NCBI GenBank assembly: GCA_013397865.1
Contig: VZTI01001986.1
Span: forward strand, 124,001 to 188,000
Direction: 5' to 3'
DNA: 64,000 nucleotides
DNA from: Struthidea cinerea
Lineage: Eukaryota; Chordata; Aves; Passeriformes; Corcoracidae
In this document: positions 52,001 through 62,930 of the stretch, piece by piece
Numbering within the stretch: the stretch's first letter is position 1
How the letters are laid out: each line of letters opens with the position of its first letter
The notes under the pieces: generated by a model
The model's input: only the letters and a program-made list of their open reading frames with translations
What the model was told of the DNA's origin: nothing
Databases searched by the model: none
Translations under genes and position numbers: made by a program

Positions 52001-53913
52001 CATTATAATTTTTACAGTTACACATTTCAAATAACTTGCTCATTTTAGGGAACTGTAACATGATTGTAGCATGACCAATGAAATAAGCATAAGAGCATGT
52101 TATTAGACAGAATTCTGTATTTAAGGACAGTTATGTTTCAAAATTAGAGCAGTGTTGGTATCTGACAACTTACATAGATACTTAATCTCTAATGTATGAA
52201 ATGGGCGTTAATTTCTGATTGTATAGCAATTGTAAAGTAATTCTTTAGTAGTAAATTTTGGATGAGAGAGATAGAGTTGCTTCATTCTTCTGGGTTAAAT
52301 TTTCCTACAAATGAGGTTTTTTTGGAAGCCCTCTACTTGAATGACCTCAAGTTCATTAGTAGGATTGCCATCCTAAGTAAAATGGACTCAATTTTGACCA
52401 TTTTAAAAGGCCTTTTTAATTTGTTCTTGTGGTTGATAGGTGTAATTCATTTTTAAATACAAACAAAACAAAAACCCAGCAAAGGTTGTGATAAGATTTT
52501 AATAAAAATAGACCAGAATTTTCAAAAATGACCATGAAACCTGTCTTGAGTAAAGAAAGACACTTGTGTTCATCCTAAGGGGTTCTAGTTTAGATTGTGC
52601 TGGAAACAGAATGTGGGGGCAACTGACTCATGATTTTTACATGGCCAAAGAGAAGCAAGGTTAGTTCATTCAAAATGACCAAAACCCAGAAAAAGTGCCT
52701 ATCCTCCCAATATGCTGAAAACAACAATTTCATTCATTTCAGCTATGAAATATTCACTCCCTAATCTGACTGTTCCATCTGAAGGGTTGGGGCAAAAGAT
52801 GGAGGAAATGGAAGAGGAGTGTTGCTCACCATAAACAGAAAATGCTGGAAGTTTTAATGTTCCACCTTTGTATGAAGAAAAATAACACATTGAGATGGCC
52901 TGTGGTCCCTGTAGGAAATATAAAAGACAAAAATAAAAAAAAATTAAGAGTAACTTTTTTTTCCCCATTTAAAAAACCACATTCCTAATTGTGTTACTAA
53001 ATACATGACTGATTGAAATATTTTGACATTTCACATATGACATATTTGTGAACATTCTACTAATTCCCAGTAAGAGTCAGCAGCTGTTCCTTAGACAGTA
53101 TTTCCATTTTTAAACTTACTTCAAATGTTTTTCTTCTTTCCTTTCACCAACTCTAACAATTTCTTCTATTCCTAACAAGTATTTCTAGCAATGAATCAAT
53201 TTTTACTGCTCCATGTGTTAACATATCCTAAGGTCAGAGAAAGCCTTGTGATAGTCTGGTTTGATCTGTGGGGTAAAAAAGGTTATCTGAATTCTACAAG
53301 AAAATTCATGTTCCAAATGAATGATTTCCAGAAAAAATATCTACATTTGGCTGAAACATCTGTCCTGACTCTGAATGTACCACAACTCCTTCTAGCCTGG
53401 CTCTTAAGCATTCTTACTGCTGGCATTCATGCCCTTGTTTGCATCTGAATTTATCCCTTTTCATCTCAGTACTGAATGTTACTATAATTTGCAGTGTGTG
53501 GTCGAGAGCTCTTCATTAGCTGAATTCTGTCTCCCAATAAAGAGCCCCTGAACTGTGTTGAAACTGTCTTTGCTTTCTTTAGGTTAAACTAAACAGATTG
53601 ATTCATCCTTGTTAGTGAGTTTATTGAAACAAGAGTACTTGCAGTTAATAATAACATTTAAAAAGGACAGACCCTCATCTTCACTGGTGCCCTGGGGGGC
53701 ACTGGAGACAGGGGGTCTGCTAAGAAGTATTAGTTGGGGAGAGGCAGAGTGGAAGAAGCTGGGCAATGCAGCCTCCTTCAAGCCTTTAATAGATTTTTGT
53801 CTTGTATAAACAGTATTAAGAAGTACACAAATACTCTCTTGTTTCTGAGGAGCTTGAAATCCTTTGTTATTCACAGTGTATTGAATCTCATGTCTTGCCT
53901 GGAAGCTAGACAA
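49037..53913. other. Non-coding DNA, no gene seen
   Basis: The stretch is AT-rich unique sequence with one CTCF-like motif (51496-51510). Open frames are at most about 89 codons and carry no domain. No further repeat family was recognised. Confidence 0.62.
51496..51510 (+). promoter_or_regulatory. CTCF-like motif
   Basis: CCACTAGAGGGTATT fits 13 of 15 positions of the CTCF core CCASYAGRKGGCRSY, including the diagnostic CCACTAGAGGG. The misses are in the right part, where the consensus C and S are replaced by T. It is a plausible insulator or loop-anchor site read in the plus direction; a scored matrix search and occupancy data would be needed. Confidence 0.35.
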
Positions 53914-53976
53914 GAATTATCCCTGTTTTAGACAGGGGGAAATGGAGGCAAAGGGAATTTATGTGATTTGCCTCAG
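53914..53976 (-). mobile_element. MIR-type SINE fragment
   Basis: The plus strand reads aattatccctgttttagaca, gggggaaatggaggcaaagg and gaatttatgtgatttgcctc. This is the reverse complement of the MIR core with its usual 'CCATTTTACAGATGGGGAAACTGAGGCA...TTAAGTGACTTGCCC' order. It is the third copy of this family in the window and shows the same degree of decay. Confidence 0.5.
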
Positions 53977-54439
53977 GAACAGATTATCCTCCTGCCTTAT
54001 TCACCAGCCTGAGCGTCAGCTTTTCAGTAGATAAAACCAGTTATATTCGAGTGGGATCTGCAAGGGGATAAACTTCAGGAAATTTCCTTCTAGTGCTACC
54101 TGTGGATCTGTCAGTCCCCAGAGATGAATATATGTAATATGCATGACAATTTTCCTCCATATTGCATAACTTCAAATTTCCTTCATATTCAAAGAGGCCC
54201 TGATTCAAAGCCCGTTAAAGAATGAAATTATTCTTAGCAGCTTTGAATTATGTATAAATGTGTCTTCCATTTTAAAATTGTGATGCATACACTAATGAAG
54301 CACTATTATTTCACAGGGAGGCATTTTTTAAAAATTATTTTGGGCTTGTCTACAGCTTCATGTAGGCAGAATGATTATCAAGTTATACATTTCAAATCCA
54401 AGTGAACAAGAAGAAAAACTAGTGATGATTTAAAGTAAG

Positions 54440-54860
54440 CTCATAACCTTTATTTTCTCCATGCAGTTTGCAGCTGGTGCGTTATCTGCTTTAAAAATTA
54501 AAACAAAAGAGAAATTAGCAAATTCACAGATACCCATTTAAATCAAGAAAACATGCACTTTTTCTCCAAACCTGTTGCTGTTAAATTCAGTTTTGTGCTA
54601 GAGACGAGCCGCTGGATGGCAGCCTTGCTCCTTACAAATTAGAGGACGCAGCCTTGGCTGAACAAGCTTTGTTACAAACCTGCAGCCCAAGTGCGTCCCT
54701 GGCCTGTGCCCTTGGTAACCGAGGTGCCTTTGCCTGATGGTTCAGAGGCACGGAGGCTCTTCACATGCAGGTGCACTTAATCTTTTCAAGATGTAACAAA
54801 GCCCTATAAAGCCACACTCTGTTGCGTAAAATGTAATACGTCCGCTGATCTTTCATGTTT
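54440..54860. promoter_or_regulatory. Candidate conserved regulatory element
   Basis: This roughly 420-bp block differs from its flanks by keeping many CpGs (gagacgagccgc, ggacgcagcc, gtgcgtccc, aaccgagg, cacggagg, gttgcgtaa, atacgtccgc). It also packs recognisable motifs: E-boxes cagctg (near 54472) and caggtg (near 54767), a CTCF-like core (54609-54623), an RFX X-box-like gtgccc-tt-ggtaac (54706-54719), a C/EBP-like ttgcgtaaa and SOX-like aacaaag sites. No long open frame begins here and no repeat is recognised. The inference of an enhancer-like element rests on composition and motif density only. Confidence 0.3.
54609..54623 (+). promoter_or_regulatory. CTCF-like motif
   Basis: CCGCTGGATGGCAGC fits 13 of 15 positions of the core CCASYAGRKGGCRSY, with substitutions at the third and sixth positions. 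It lies inside the CpG-keeping block 54440-54860 and faces the same way as the motif at 51496-51510. Confidence 0.3.
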
Positions 54861-57800
54861 ATTCAGCTTTTTTGGGGGAGGAAGGGGGTGCCACAACAAA
54901 AGAGAGGTAGAGTCAAAAGTATCCAGCTTGCATGTTTAAGCAATAAGGAGATTGCTCCGTTGTCTACCGTAAACCCCGCCAGTGTGCAATTTCCTTTTTC
55001 CTGTTCTCCAAATTAGTTGGTAGGACCAAGTTCCCCCAGGTGGGAATAAGTTCTCCAGACTTCTTGGAAAAAGCTGACTGAAAGTTCCCTGTACAATTCC
55101 ACTTTCTCCTTGAAACAACTGGGGAGTTTTTCCAAGATGCCATGTATCCTATTGTTGTCTTTCTCACAAACCTGATGTCCATGTGGAAATTTACCTTACC
55201 AAGTTTGATATTGAATCTTTGTACCAGAAAGATATGTTTTGAAACGACAATAATCTACTGCTTCTGCAATAGTTAGATTTGTTCATGCTTCTGTGAGATT
55301 ACTTTCTCCAGATGGATAAATGGAGGCAAAGTGTAGGTCAGAGCAGGCAGATTAACATATCACAAATGCAAATCTTTGTAGGATCCAGGTGCCTCAGTAA
55401 TAAATGCGATCTTGGTACAGTTCTCAGCATGTCAGTGAGATCATTGCTGAAGAAATCTCATCTCTACTGCCTTGGACACATGGTGTATTCAGTTACCCCT
55501 CCCAAGTTGCTTTACCCTGCCAAAGGCCAAGATATCCCTCCTTCATGACCTCCTTCCAGCTGGCACAGAAGCTTTCCCTGTTGTGTCTGTCACCCTGTAA
55601 GTAGCAATATTATCACTCTGTGATAATGCTGCTGTCTGCTAGCCTTTCGGTATTTGGCATTTCAGCCCCGAGGAAGCAGAGCCTGTTCCTAAATCTCCTC
55701 ATGTCTCTGAACTACTACAGCTAATCTAAAATCCATGGTCAGTAAAGGTTTCTGCATGTTCCTGTGTCGCCTCACATTACTATTTGGAACTTAAAAAGAA
55801 CTTTTTCACAACAGAGCAAGGACACTGCTTAATCAGTGAGGATTAGGAAGGAGACTGCTGCCCTTTCTCCCCATCCATTTCCCACTGAAGGATCAAGTAA
55901 TCTGCTTGTGAATGAGCTCTTCACCCACCTTTGTTTGCATGTGGCATGCAATGGAAATTCATCAGATGTTTTGGTACTGGTAGAGCTGATACCCACATAA
56001 CAAGGCCAGTACACACAGAAAGGCAAGCTCATGAAAAATCCCAAGCAAAACTGTTCCTGCTTGTTTATGAACCTCTGAAAAAGCCTTGCTCCAAAAACAT
56101 TGCTGTCTGCTGTTCCCAGTAAAGGAGAATCTGCATTAAAGAATGAACTGGCATGCGGGTATCCAAGCCTTAGTCTAGGTAAGAAAATACTTCATGAACA
56201 CTTGTTCCACTTTATGGCAGCCCCCTGCCATAGAAGCATCATTCTTAGCAAAATAATGTTTCCACAAAATAATGTGTGTGTGCTGCACAAACATGTCCCT
56301 CCCTCATTTAAATCTGTAAAATGAAATGTCTGTTACTGGGAAAAAGACACTGCAATTTTAAAAACATTCAGTATCTGTATCTCATAGTTCTCATATGGGT
56401 CGAAGTCCTGAGACAATGTAAGGAATTCACACCATTTCAGCTGAACTATGCAGATGAGGTGCTTGAGGCGGTGAACTGGTGACCGGGAACTCTGCTGAGT
56501 GGAGAAGAGTGCCTGGGGTATCATTTAGTCTCCTAAATTAGATGTCTAAAGCCACAGCATGAAAACTATTTCCTTTTTCACGTATTTTATGAAGACGTCA
56601 AGATCTGAATATTTCTATCTAAATCATACTGGGTATTTCTGTGATACTCACTAATTTTCTGTTCCTGTGCATTTGTTTTGCACATGATAAAGTGTTGTAC
56701 TGTGCTGCAGATGCAACATGCTCAAAACTTCAAGCCTGACCAGGTGGCTGCCTCTCGAGAGCTTTGGATTTGCCTGTAGAATATGCAGCTATCACTTCTG
56801 TTCCTCCGGAGGGAGCCTCAGCCGAAAACACAATCAGATGAATATAAAATCCTCCACAACAAGTTACTGCAACATTTCAGCACAGCTGAGACTGAGAGCA
56901 AACAATCCTCTCTCACTTTATCAATGCAATCTGAACACAAGCCACCCTGGAGCCTAACTCTGCATTAGCGAGTAGAGAAATACACTTCTTAAAGAGCAGT
57001 TACCACATCTGAAATGCAACCCCAGACAAGCAACAACCCTTCCCTGAGACACATCCAAAGCACATACCAACTTCTTTCCAAGTATTCAGCACACCACAAA
57101 GTAAGGTGCACAGAAGTGCTAAAGGAAATCTGAGTCATGGTCACTCTTTTAGGCTCATGCCTGTAGTGCCTGGTGAAAAAGGTCCACACCCTCAGTGACT
57201 TTGCTGATAGACTTCATCTGAAGAGGCAAATCTATCATCCCCCCCACACTGCCTAAGGCTAAAAAAACCCCATCAGATCTTATGTTCCATTGCCTGGTAG
57301 TAAACTTTCTATTTATAAATGATAGGTGATAAACTCTTGCGGAAATAACAAAAAAACTCTCTTTCCACATTTAATATCCTAGATTACTGTAAACATCAGC
57401 TAGGCCAAGCTAAAGAAGAATGGAAGGTTTGGCAAGAGAATAATATTTTCAACAACATACTTACAAAAATAGCAAAAATGCTCTTTAAGTCATCAGTAAC
57501 GTACTCCATGGCAGTGATGATGACTATAAAGGACACATAGCTGAACTGAGTAAACCAAGTTTATTTATTTATACAATAGATTTTATTAGTAGTATTTATG
57601 ACCTTTGGTCTTGTTTTTCTTATCACATAATAAAATGTGTTTACAATACAATGACTATCCAGAATATAAAAATTTCCATTTTGGGAAATGCTACTTATTC
57701 AAATTTTGAGCCAGCTCTCTAATGCCTGGGATCTGTGAAGGCAACTAACCACTTGCATCAAGGTTCAGCCTTTAGTTTTCTTTTTTTTTGTCATAGGTCA

Positions 57801-57910
57801 GGCCTCTCAATCTGGACTACTGGAGTAGTCACCAGTTCAAGATCAGATCTCAAGCCTTAATTTCTCTTGAGTGGGGTGAACCATCAATTATACTACTGAC
57901 GTTTTCTTAA
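54861..57910. other. Non-coding DNA, no gene seen
   Basis: The stretch is mixed unique sequence. The part around 55300-55335 weakly resembles the MIR core (gatggataaatggaggcaaa) but is too short to call. Open frames below 80 codons on both strands carry nothing recognisable. Confidence 0.6.
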
Positions 57911-57990
57911 ATTTTTTCTTCTTCCCTTTTCTTTTTCTTTAATTTTTTCTTTTTCCTTTCTTTTTCCTTTTCTTTTTCGTCTTTTTTTTA
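57911..57990 (+). repeat. Polypyrimidine (T/C) tract
   Basis: About 80 bp are almost purely T and C on the plus strand, built from CTTTTT and CCTTTT units (ttttctttttctttaatttt, ttttcctttctttttccttt). Purine breaks are limited to a short AA and a G. Such mirror-like polypurine-polypyrimidine DNA can form triplex (H-DNA). It is not flanked by a recognisable retrogene, so it is not evidently a poly(A) tail remnant. Confidence 0.8.
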
Positions 57991-60049
57991 TGTGTCTTCA
58001 ACTGTAATTATAATTTACAAAGAATGTTCAAAGCCTTGTTTTCCACAACAGAATGGGAGTTAAATAATTAGAAACAACACCACATATAGCACTGAAAGCA
58101 GTTAGTGTTTCTCATAAGATTTCTGAGTCACATTCCAGGAATTTATTTTTAAAATGTTTTTTTCTTCTTTTACTTTATCTGCTCTTCTATTTCTTTGATT
58201 TTTCATTGATTCTTTCTCAGAAACTTAAGAAAACCAGTGCCAAGAGCATAAGAAGTCATTAATATGCCATTGTTTTGGGCAAAGGCATGCACCTCCACTC
58301 TCTATGTGGTAGAATTTGAGATTGTTTATACCATCTAGCTAAGTGAAGTAATTTACCTGATTCATTGTTTTAATAAGGGAAAGGCAATTACTATACTGAT
58401 ACTGTAAAAAATGTGAAAGTGAATAACCACTCTGAAACAAAAAATACCTTCTTGCACATCTCTCTTGTCCTGTCAACACAAAGCCAAGACCCTCATCAGC
58501 TCAGCTCTCTCCCTTACAGGGATCTGGTGGCCGATCTGTTCCACTTCAGCTCTCTTCTGGTTTGAGGTTGGATGTATTCCTCCACCTGATACTGTACTTT
58601 CATTTGTGGCTATTTGGAACTGCTTAACAGCAGAAGTTCTTAACAACAGCCACAGTGCAAATCCCATGCATGAGATAGAGCAGTATCTTTCTGATTCTTA
58701 CATCCTGGGTCTGCTCCCTCTTCTCCAACAGTGTCCCTGTCTGTGATTCCTCATATCCCAATTGATCTGTGTGTTATCTGCTCATTTTCCTTTCAAAGGG
58801 CAGTAATTCTGGAGGGATGTGGGTTTTCTTATTATATGTGAGAAAGGATACTCACTGTTCCTCCTTTTAGCCTATTTTTACTGTGAAAAGCCAGATGCAG
58901 ATTTACCAAAGGCTAAATCTGATGTCATCAGAGCCCGCCAAATGGCTGTGCTGCTAATTGAGGCTATCTGAAAACTGCTGTGCATCTGTATAGTGTTCTT
59001 AACATATTACCTCTATGAACCCAAAAAGTAGTAATATTTACAATGCTCAATTAACATAGTAACTTTAGTATTCATTAATCTTCACAAGTTGTTCCTAGTC
59101 TGCTGCATTCAGGATGAGAAATAACAGCAGTAAAATGATCAAAGAATGCTATATTATTTGTTCCAGGTTCTTCTTCCTCTGACAATTCCCTTCAGTGGTT
59201 GCATTGTCTTTTGTGGAAACAATCATCAGTTGAAGGTAGCTGAGGACATCATGGGGGGAAGGATAATTTATAAAAAGAGCAGGTGGAGGAAAACACCGAG
59301 AAAAATCTTCTTTTGGCTCATAACCAAAGCTGAATCATATAAACAGAAAGAAAGACAAGAGAGAATAAAACACAACTGACAAAGATCAAGAAAATCCTGT
59401 GGATGAAAGTTATCACTTTTTGGGAAATGGAAAGCAGAAGGAAGTGACCATCAAGTATTCCCTTTATAATGGTCTGACATCACTCAGTTCTCTGCCAGAC
59501 AAGGGTATCAAATTGTTTGTGTTCCCATTTTAGGGCAGTGGGGAAAGTCATACCTGGCTGTAAATTTTACTACCATTATGTTTTTGTTCTCTGGAGACTC
59601 TAGTCTGACAGCAGGAAGACAAATATTGATACATCAATGACTGAATATTCTTCTGGGTGGTGACCTTTGTGAATGCTCTCATTCTACCCTAATAAATAGT
59701 AATTCAGAAAATTGTTGTCATTTAGTCTGCTTCTGATAAACAAAAGGGGAAAAAACCAGGCCTGCTTCCTGAGTCACTGGATTATCAAGAGCAGTAGGAG
59801 ATTAGTGTATTGGGAAAGGAAGGAATAGCTTTATAAGGATTTGGGAATCTCTGAGACCTCATCACCATCAGTGACCTTCAAGACCTTCCTATGTGAAAAT
59901 CCAGCTGGACACCTGCTTCTCCCGCTCTGTGGTTTGCAAATCTTTACCTATTATAATTGTCTGAGCATATTATGTTCTCCAAAGAAACACTAAACTCCCT
60001 TATGTGAAAACTAAGCCATATGGAAAAATCATATTTCCCAGATAGTTGA

Positions 60050-60072
60050 TCAAACATATTTCATATGTTTGA
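60050..60072. repeat. Perfect 10-bp stem hairpin
   Basis: tcaaacatat and atatgtttga are exact reverse complements separated by three bases. No uridine run or coding frame accompanies it, so there is no reason to call it a terminator or a microRNA precursor. Confidence 0.6.
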
Positions 60073-60253
60073 AAGACACTGTGTAGTTTAAATAGAGCTG
60101 GCTTGAACTCATACCACATATAATTTTTGCTATGGAACAAGATATGTTTTAAAATGAGTGAGAATATTAAAAAAAAAAGATTGAAAGGCTATCTTATATA
60201 CCAAAAAAAAAAAGTAGTTAGTTTCATATCAAACAGAAATTGTAGTAAGGAAT

Positions 60254-60287
60254 TTAGGTTATTTTGTAGATTATTAGGTTATTTTGT
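60254..60287 (+). repeat. Short direct repeat, 20-bp period
   Basis: The 14-mer ttaggttattttgt occurs at 60254-60267 and again at 60274-60287. It looks like a small local duplication, probably from replication slippage. Confidence 0.6.
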
Positions 60288-61914
60288 GAATGATTCTGGG
60301 GTAGTGCAAACATGAAGCATGTGGAAATATATATTGCAAGCCCATTTACTAAGGAAGAGTGAACAGTTTTGTGGTTTCAGGCTTGGAAAAGCTGGGTTTA
60401 TTTTCTGATTGAGGCACTCAGGGACTGTTACCCATCCACTTGGGCTATCCTTGGCCTGAGTTCTCAGCTGTAGAGCAGAGAGAGCATTGTTTCCTACACG
60501 TGTCACAAGGAAGGAAGAAATCTGCTAATGAAGGCATGACAAAATAGGGTATCTAAGTGCCTTTATAGATCAAGTCCCATTCTGATTATATGTCTGAAAA
60601 AATTGCTATGATTGTTTATAATCAATAAAAAATAATTTTATATTTGTCAAGATATGATAACTCTAAGCCCCAAGCAGTTGGAGGAAAATAATACTTACTA
60701 AGAAGATTTCTAGGAGAAATTCAAGTTTTTTAAGAAGTGATTTTTCAGTTGATTACTCTTTCCCTACAGAGAGCTGTGCCATTTCTTGTAATATTAAAAG
60801 GAGCCCAAGAAATTAAAGACCATTCATAAAAGAAGATTAAGAAAAACATACATGTTTTTTAATAAAATATTGAAGGCATTTTGTCTGTCTCTAATATAAA
60901 TTTAAAAGTCTAATATTTGATAAGGATCTAATAAATAATCCTTCAATTTAGTTTAAAAAATTATTTGACTTTTTATGGAAGAGGTACTTTTAATCTACTA
61001 GTTATGAACAAACGCCAAGATAAATAATCACAGTGGTTTCAAATATATACAGATGTCTTTCTTCTTTCAGTCATCTGTTATTCCATTCCAATCCCGAATT
61101 CTGGTTGTGGGCAATGTGCTAAATGTTCACATATATATGCTGACATCCACTCCAACCTTCACCCCCATCATGGAAAACACACAAGACAAGCTCATATACA
61201 AAATATAAATTCCCTAGCGGTATTTTGGAAGTTACATAAGTAGGAAGAACAATGCTTATAATAAACAACATAAAATAATCCTAATTTTTCCATTGATTTA
61301 AATCATACTCCCAGAAACAAAGTTTCTACTTATACAGTTTTAATTTGATTATTCACTGAATTCAATTGTTTTTAAGGAGATGTTAGAGTGAATTAGGAAG
61401 ACTCTAGGCTGCACTGTGCATGTAGGATCAGGTTTATTTTTCTTTCTAGTTATTCCTCGTATGGGTAATCTGAAACAAGACATAATCAGTACAATTTTTA
61501 AAGAAGACTTATCACAGCTGTCATCACAATTGGTTTCCCATCATGCTCATAAAAATAAAATGGATAATGATAGAAGAAGTATAATCTTATTTTTTTGCAT
61601 TGTTCTACAGAGTTTCAGCTGTGCAATTGGTTTTCTCACATTCTTCAGCGAAAATGTCTTTGGCATTTCATAAAAAAATGCTCAGCAATAGCTCATTAGC
61701 TGTTGTGATAAAGCAGTTATTAGACTAATCAATAGTATCTCAGTATTGTCTGGTGGTTCTTTCCAGCTGACTATTGTATTGACCTGCTCTTTCTTGCTTT
61801 AGCTTGTAATTATCATTTTGGTCATCTTCTTACTTTTGTGTTGTATGACTAAATATTGTAATTCATAAGTCTTTTCACAATCTTACAATATACACCAGTA
61901 TATTAGTTATCGTT

Positions 61915-62020
61915 ATAAAGCTATATATTATATATTATATTATATAATATACAAGTCCTATATGATTTATATATATAAAAGTTCTATATATTAAATATAT
62001 ATAATTATATATTAGTTATA
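61915..62020. repeat. A/T-only, palindrome-rich low-complexity region
   Basis: The region alternates TATA, TTATAT and AATATA blocks with very few G or C bases, and contains many overlapping inverted repeats. It is an easily melted low-complexity tract; no function can be read from it. Confidence 0.75.
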
Positions 62021-62564
62021 AAAGCTAGCACTGAATGCTACATAGGATTTTAAAATATCTGTTATCTCTTCATCTCTGATAGTTTAGCTAGCTATTTATG
62101 TGCAAAACACTTCTCAATGTGCTGTGAAGAGTGTACCTTAGGGTCATATATTTCAGAATCATATTATTCAATTTGAAGAAGAACAGTTGTTAAACTAGAG
62201 CAAATATTATTAATGTTAAAAAAAGAACCAAGTTATCATTTAACCTAAGCAGAATAACATAGAGAATGTCAGGCAGAATGCAATTAGCAAACTTCAGAAG
62301 AAATTAGATTTTGGAACTACTTGTGTGTGTGGTAGAAAACAATGCCTGAGTGAATCTTCTAATGTAATTATTTAAAGGAGGCAAACAGAGGATAACTTCA
62401 GATGGATTACTCAAGGACTTTCCCAGTAAAACTAAAGGGCTGGCACGATAAGAATGTATCGGAATGTATCAATCAGTTGAAAGCCAGGAGATTATTCTGG
62501 GGAATGATCAGTGTATTTGCTGTATTTTGTTATAGTCTTACATGCACATTGACTTTCAACCAGT

Positions 62565-62640
62565 GTTTCAGACAGGTTCTTGGGCAAGACAGACTTCTGG
62601 TCTGATCCAGCACACTTGTTCATTATGCTCTTATGTTACG
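62565..62640 (+). mobile_element. Old CR1-group LINE, 3'-terminal relic
   Basis: Read on the plus strand, gacaggttcttgggcaagac, agacttctggtctgatccag and ttgttcattatgctcttatg match the 3' end of an old sauropsid CR1 group (usual form 'GATACTGGGCTAGATGGACC..TTGGTCTGATCCAGTATGGC..TTCTTATG'). Its tail repeat is TTCTTATG-like, unlike the ATTCTATGAT tail of bird CR1, so it predates the other copies in this window. Confidence 0.55.
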
Positions 62641-62696
62641 AAGATATAATAAGGATTAATTATTGTGCCCTAATAGAGAAGGATTACAATTTAGAA

Positions 62697-62930
62697 TTAA
62701 TAGAATTGTAGAATAATTTAGGTTGGAAAATGTCTTCTGTCAAGTCCAACTGTAAACCAAACCCTGCCAAGTCCACCACTAAACCATGCCCCTAATCACC
62801 ACATCTACAAGTCTTTTAAATAACTCCAGGGATGATGACTCAACCACTTTGCTCTGAAGCGTGTTCTGAATCCTGATAACTCGTTCGGTGAAGACATTTT
62901 ACTAATATACAGCCTAAACCACCATTTATC
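62697..62930 (-). mobile_element. CR1 LINE, 3'-terminal fragment
   Basis: The plus strand opens with tagaattgtagaataattta and ggttggaaaatgtcttctgt. It continues with caagtccaactgtaaaccaa, ccaagtccaccactaaacca, ccacatctacaagtctttta, ccagggatgatgactcaacc and ttcggtgaagacattttact. This is the reverse complement of a bird CR1 3' end. The wording differs from the copies at 2817 and 15519, so it is another subfamily. The copy is 5'-truncated and heavily substituted. Confidence 0.85.

Larger units (their letters stand above)
57991..62564. other. Non-coding AT-rich DNA, no gene seen
   Basis: The stretch is AT-rich unique sequence with a 10-bp-stem hairpin at 60050-60072, a 20-bp-period direct repeat (ttaggttattttgt at 60254 and 60274), and an A/T-only region at 61915-62020. 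Open frames of up to 93 codons (58465-58746) show no domain. Confidence 0.62.

Noticed and set aside
55300..55335. Possible fourth MIR core (gatggataaatggaggcaaa)
   Set aside because: The match is short and the surrounding MIR blocks are missing, so it is not distinguishable from chance.
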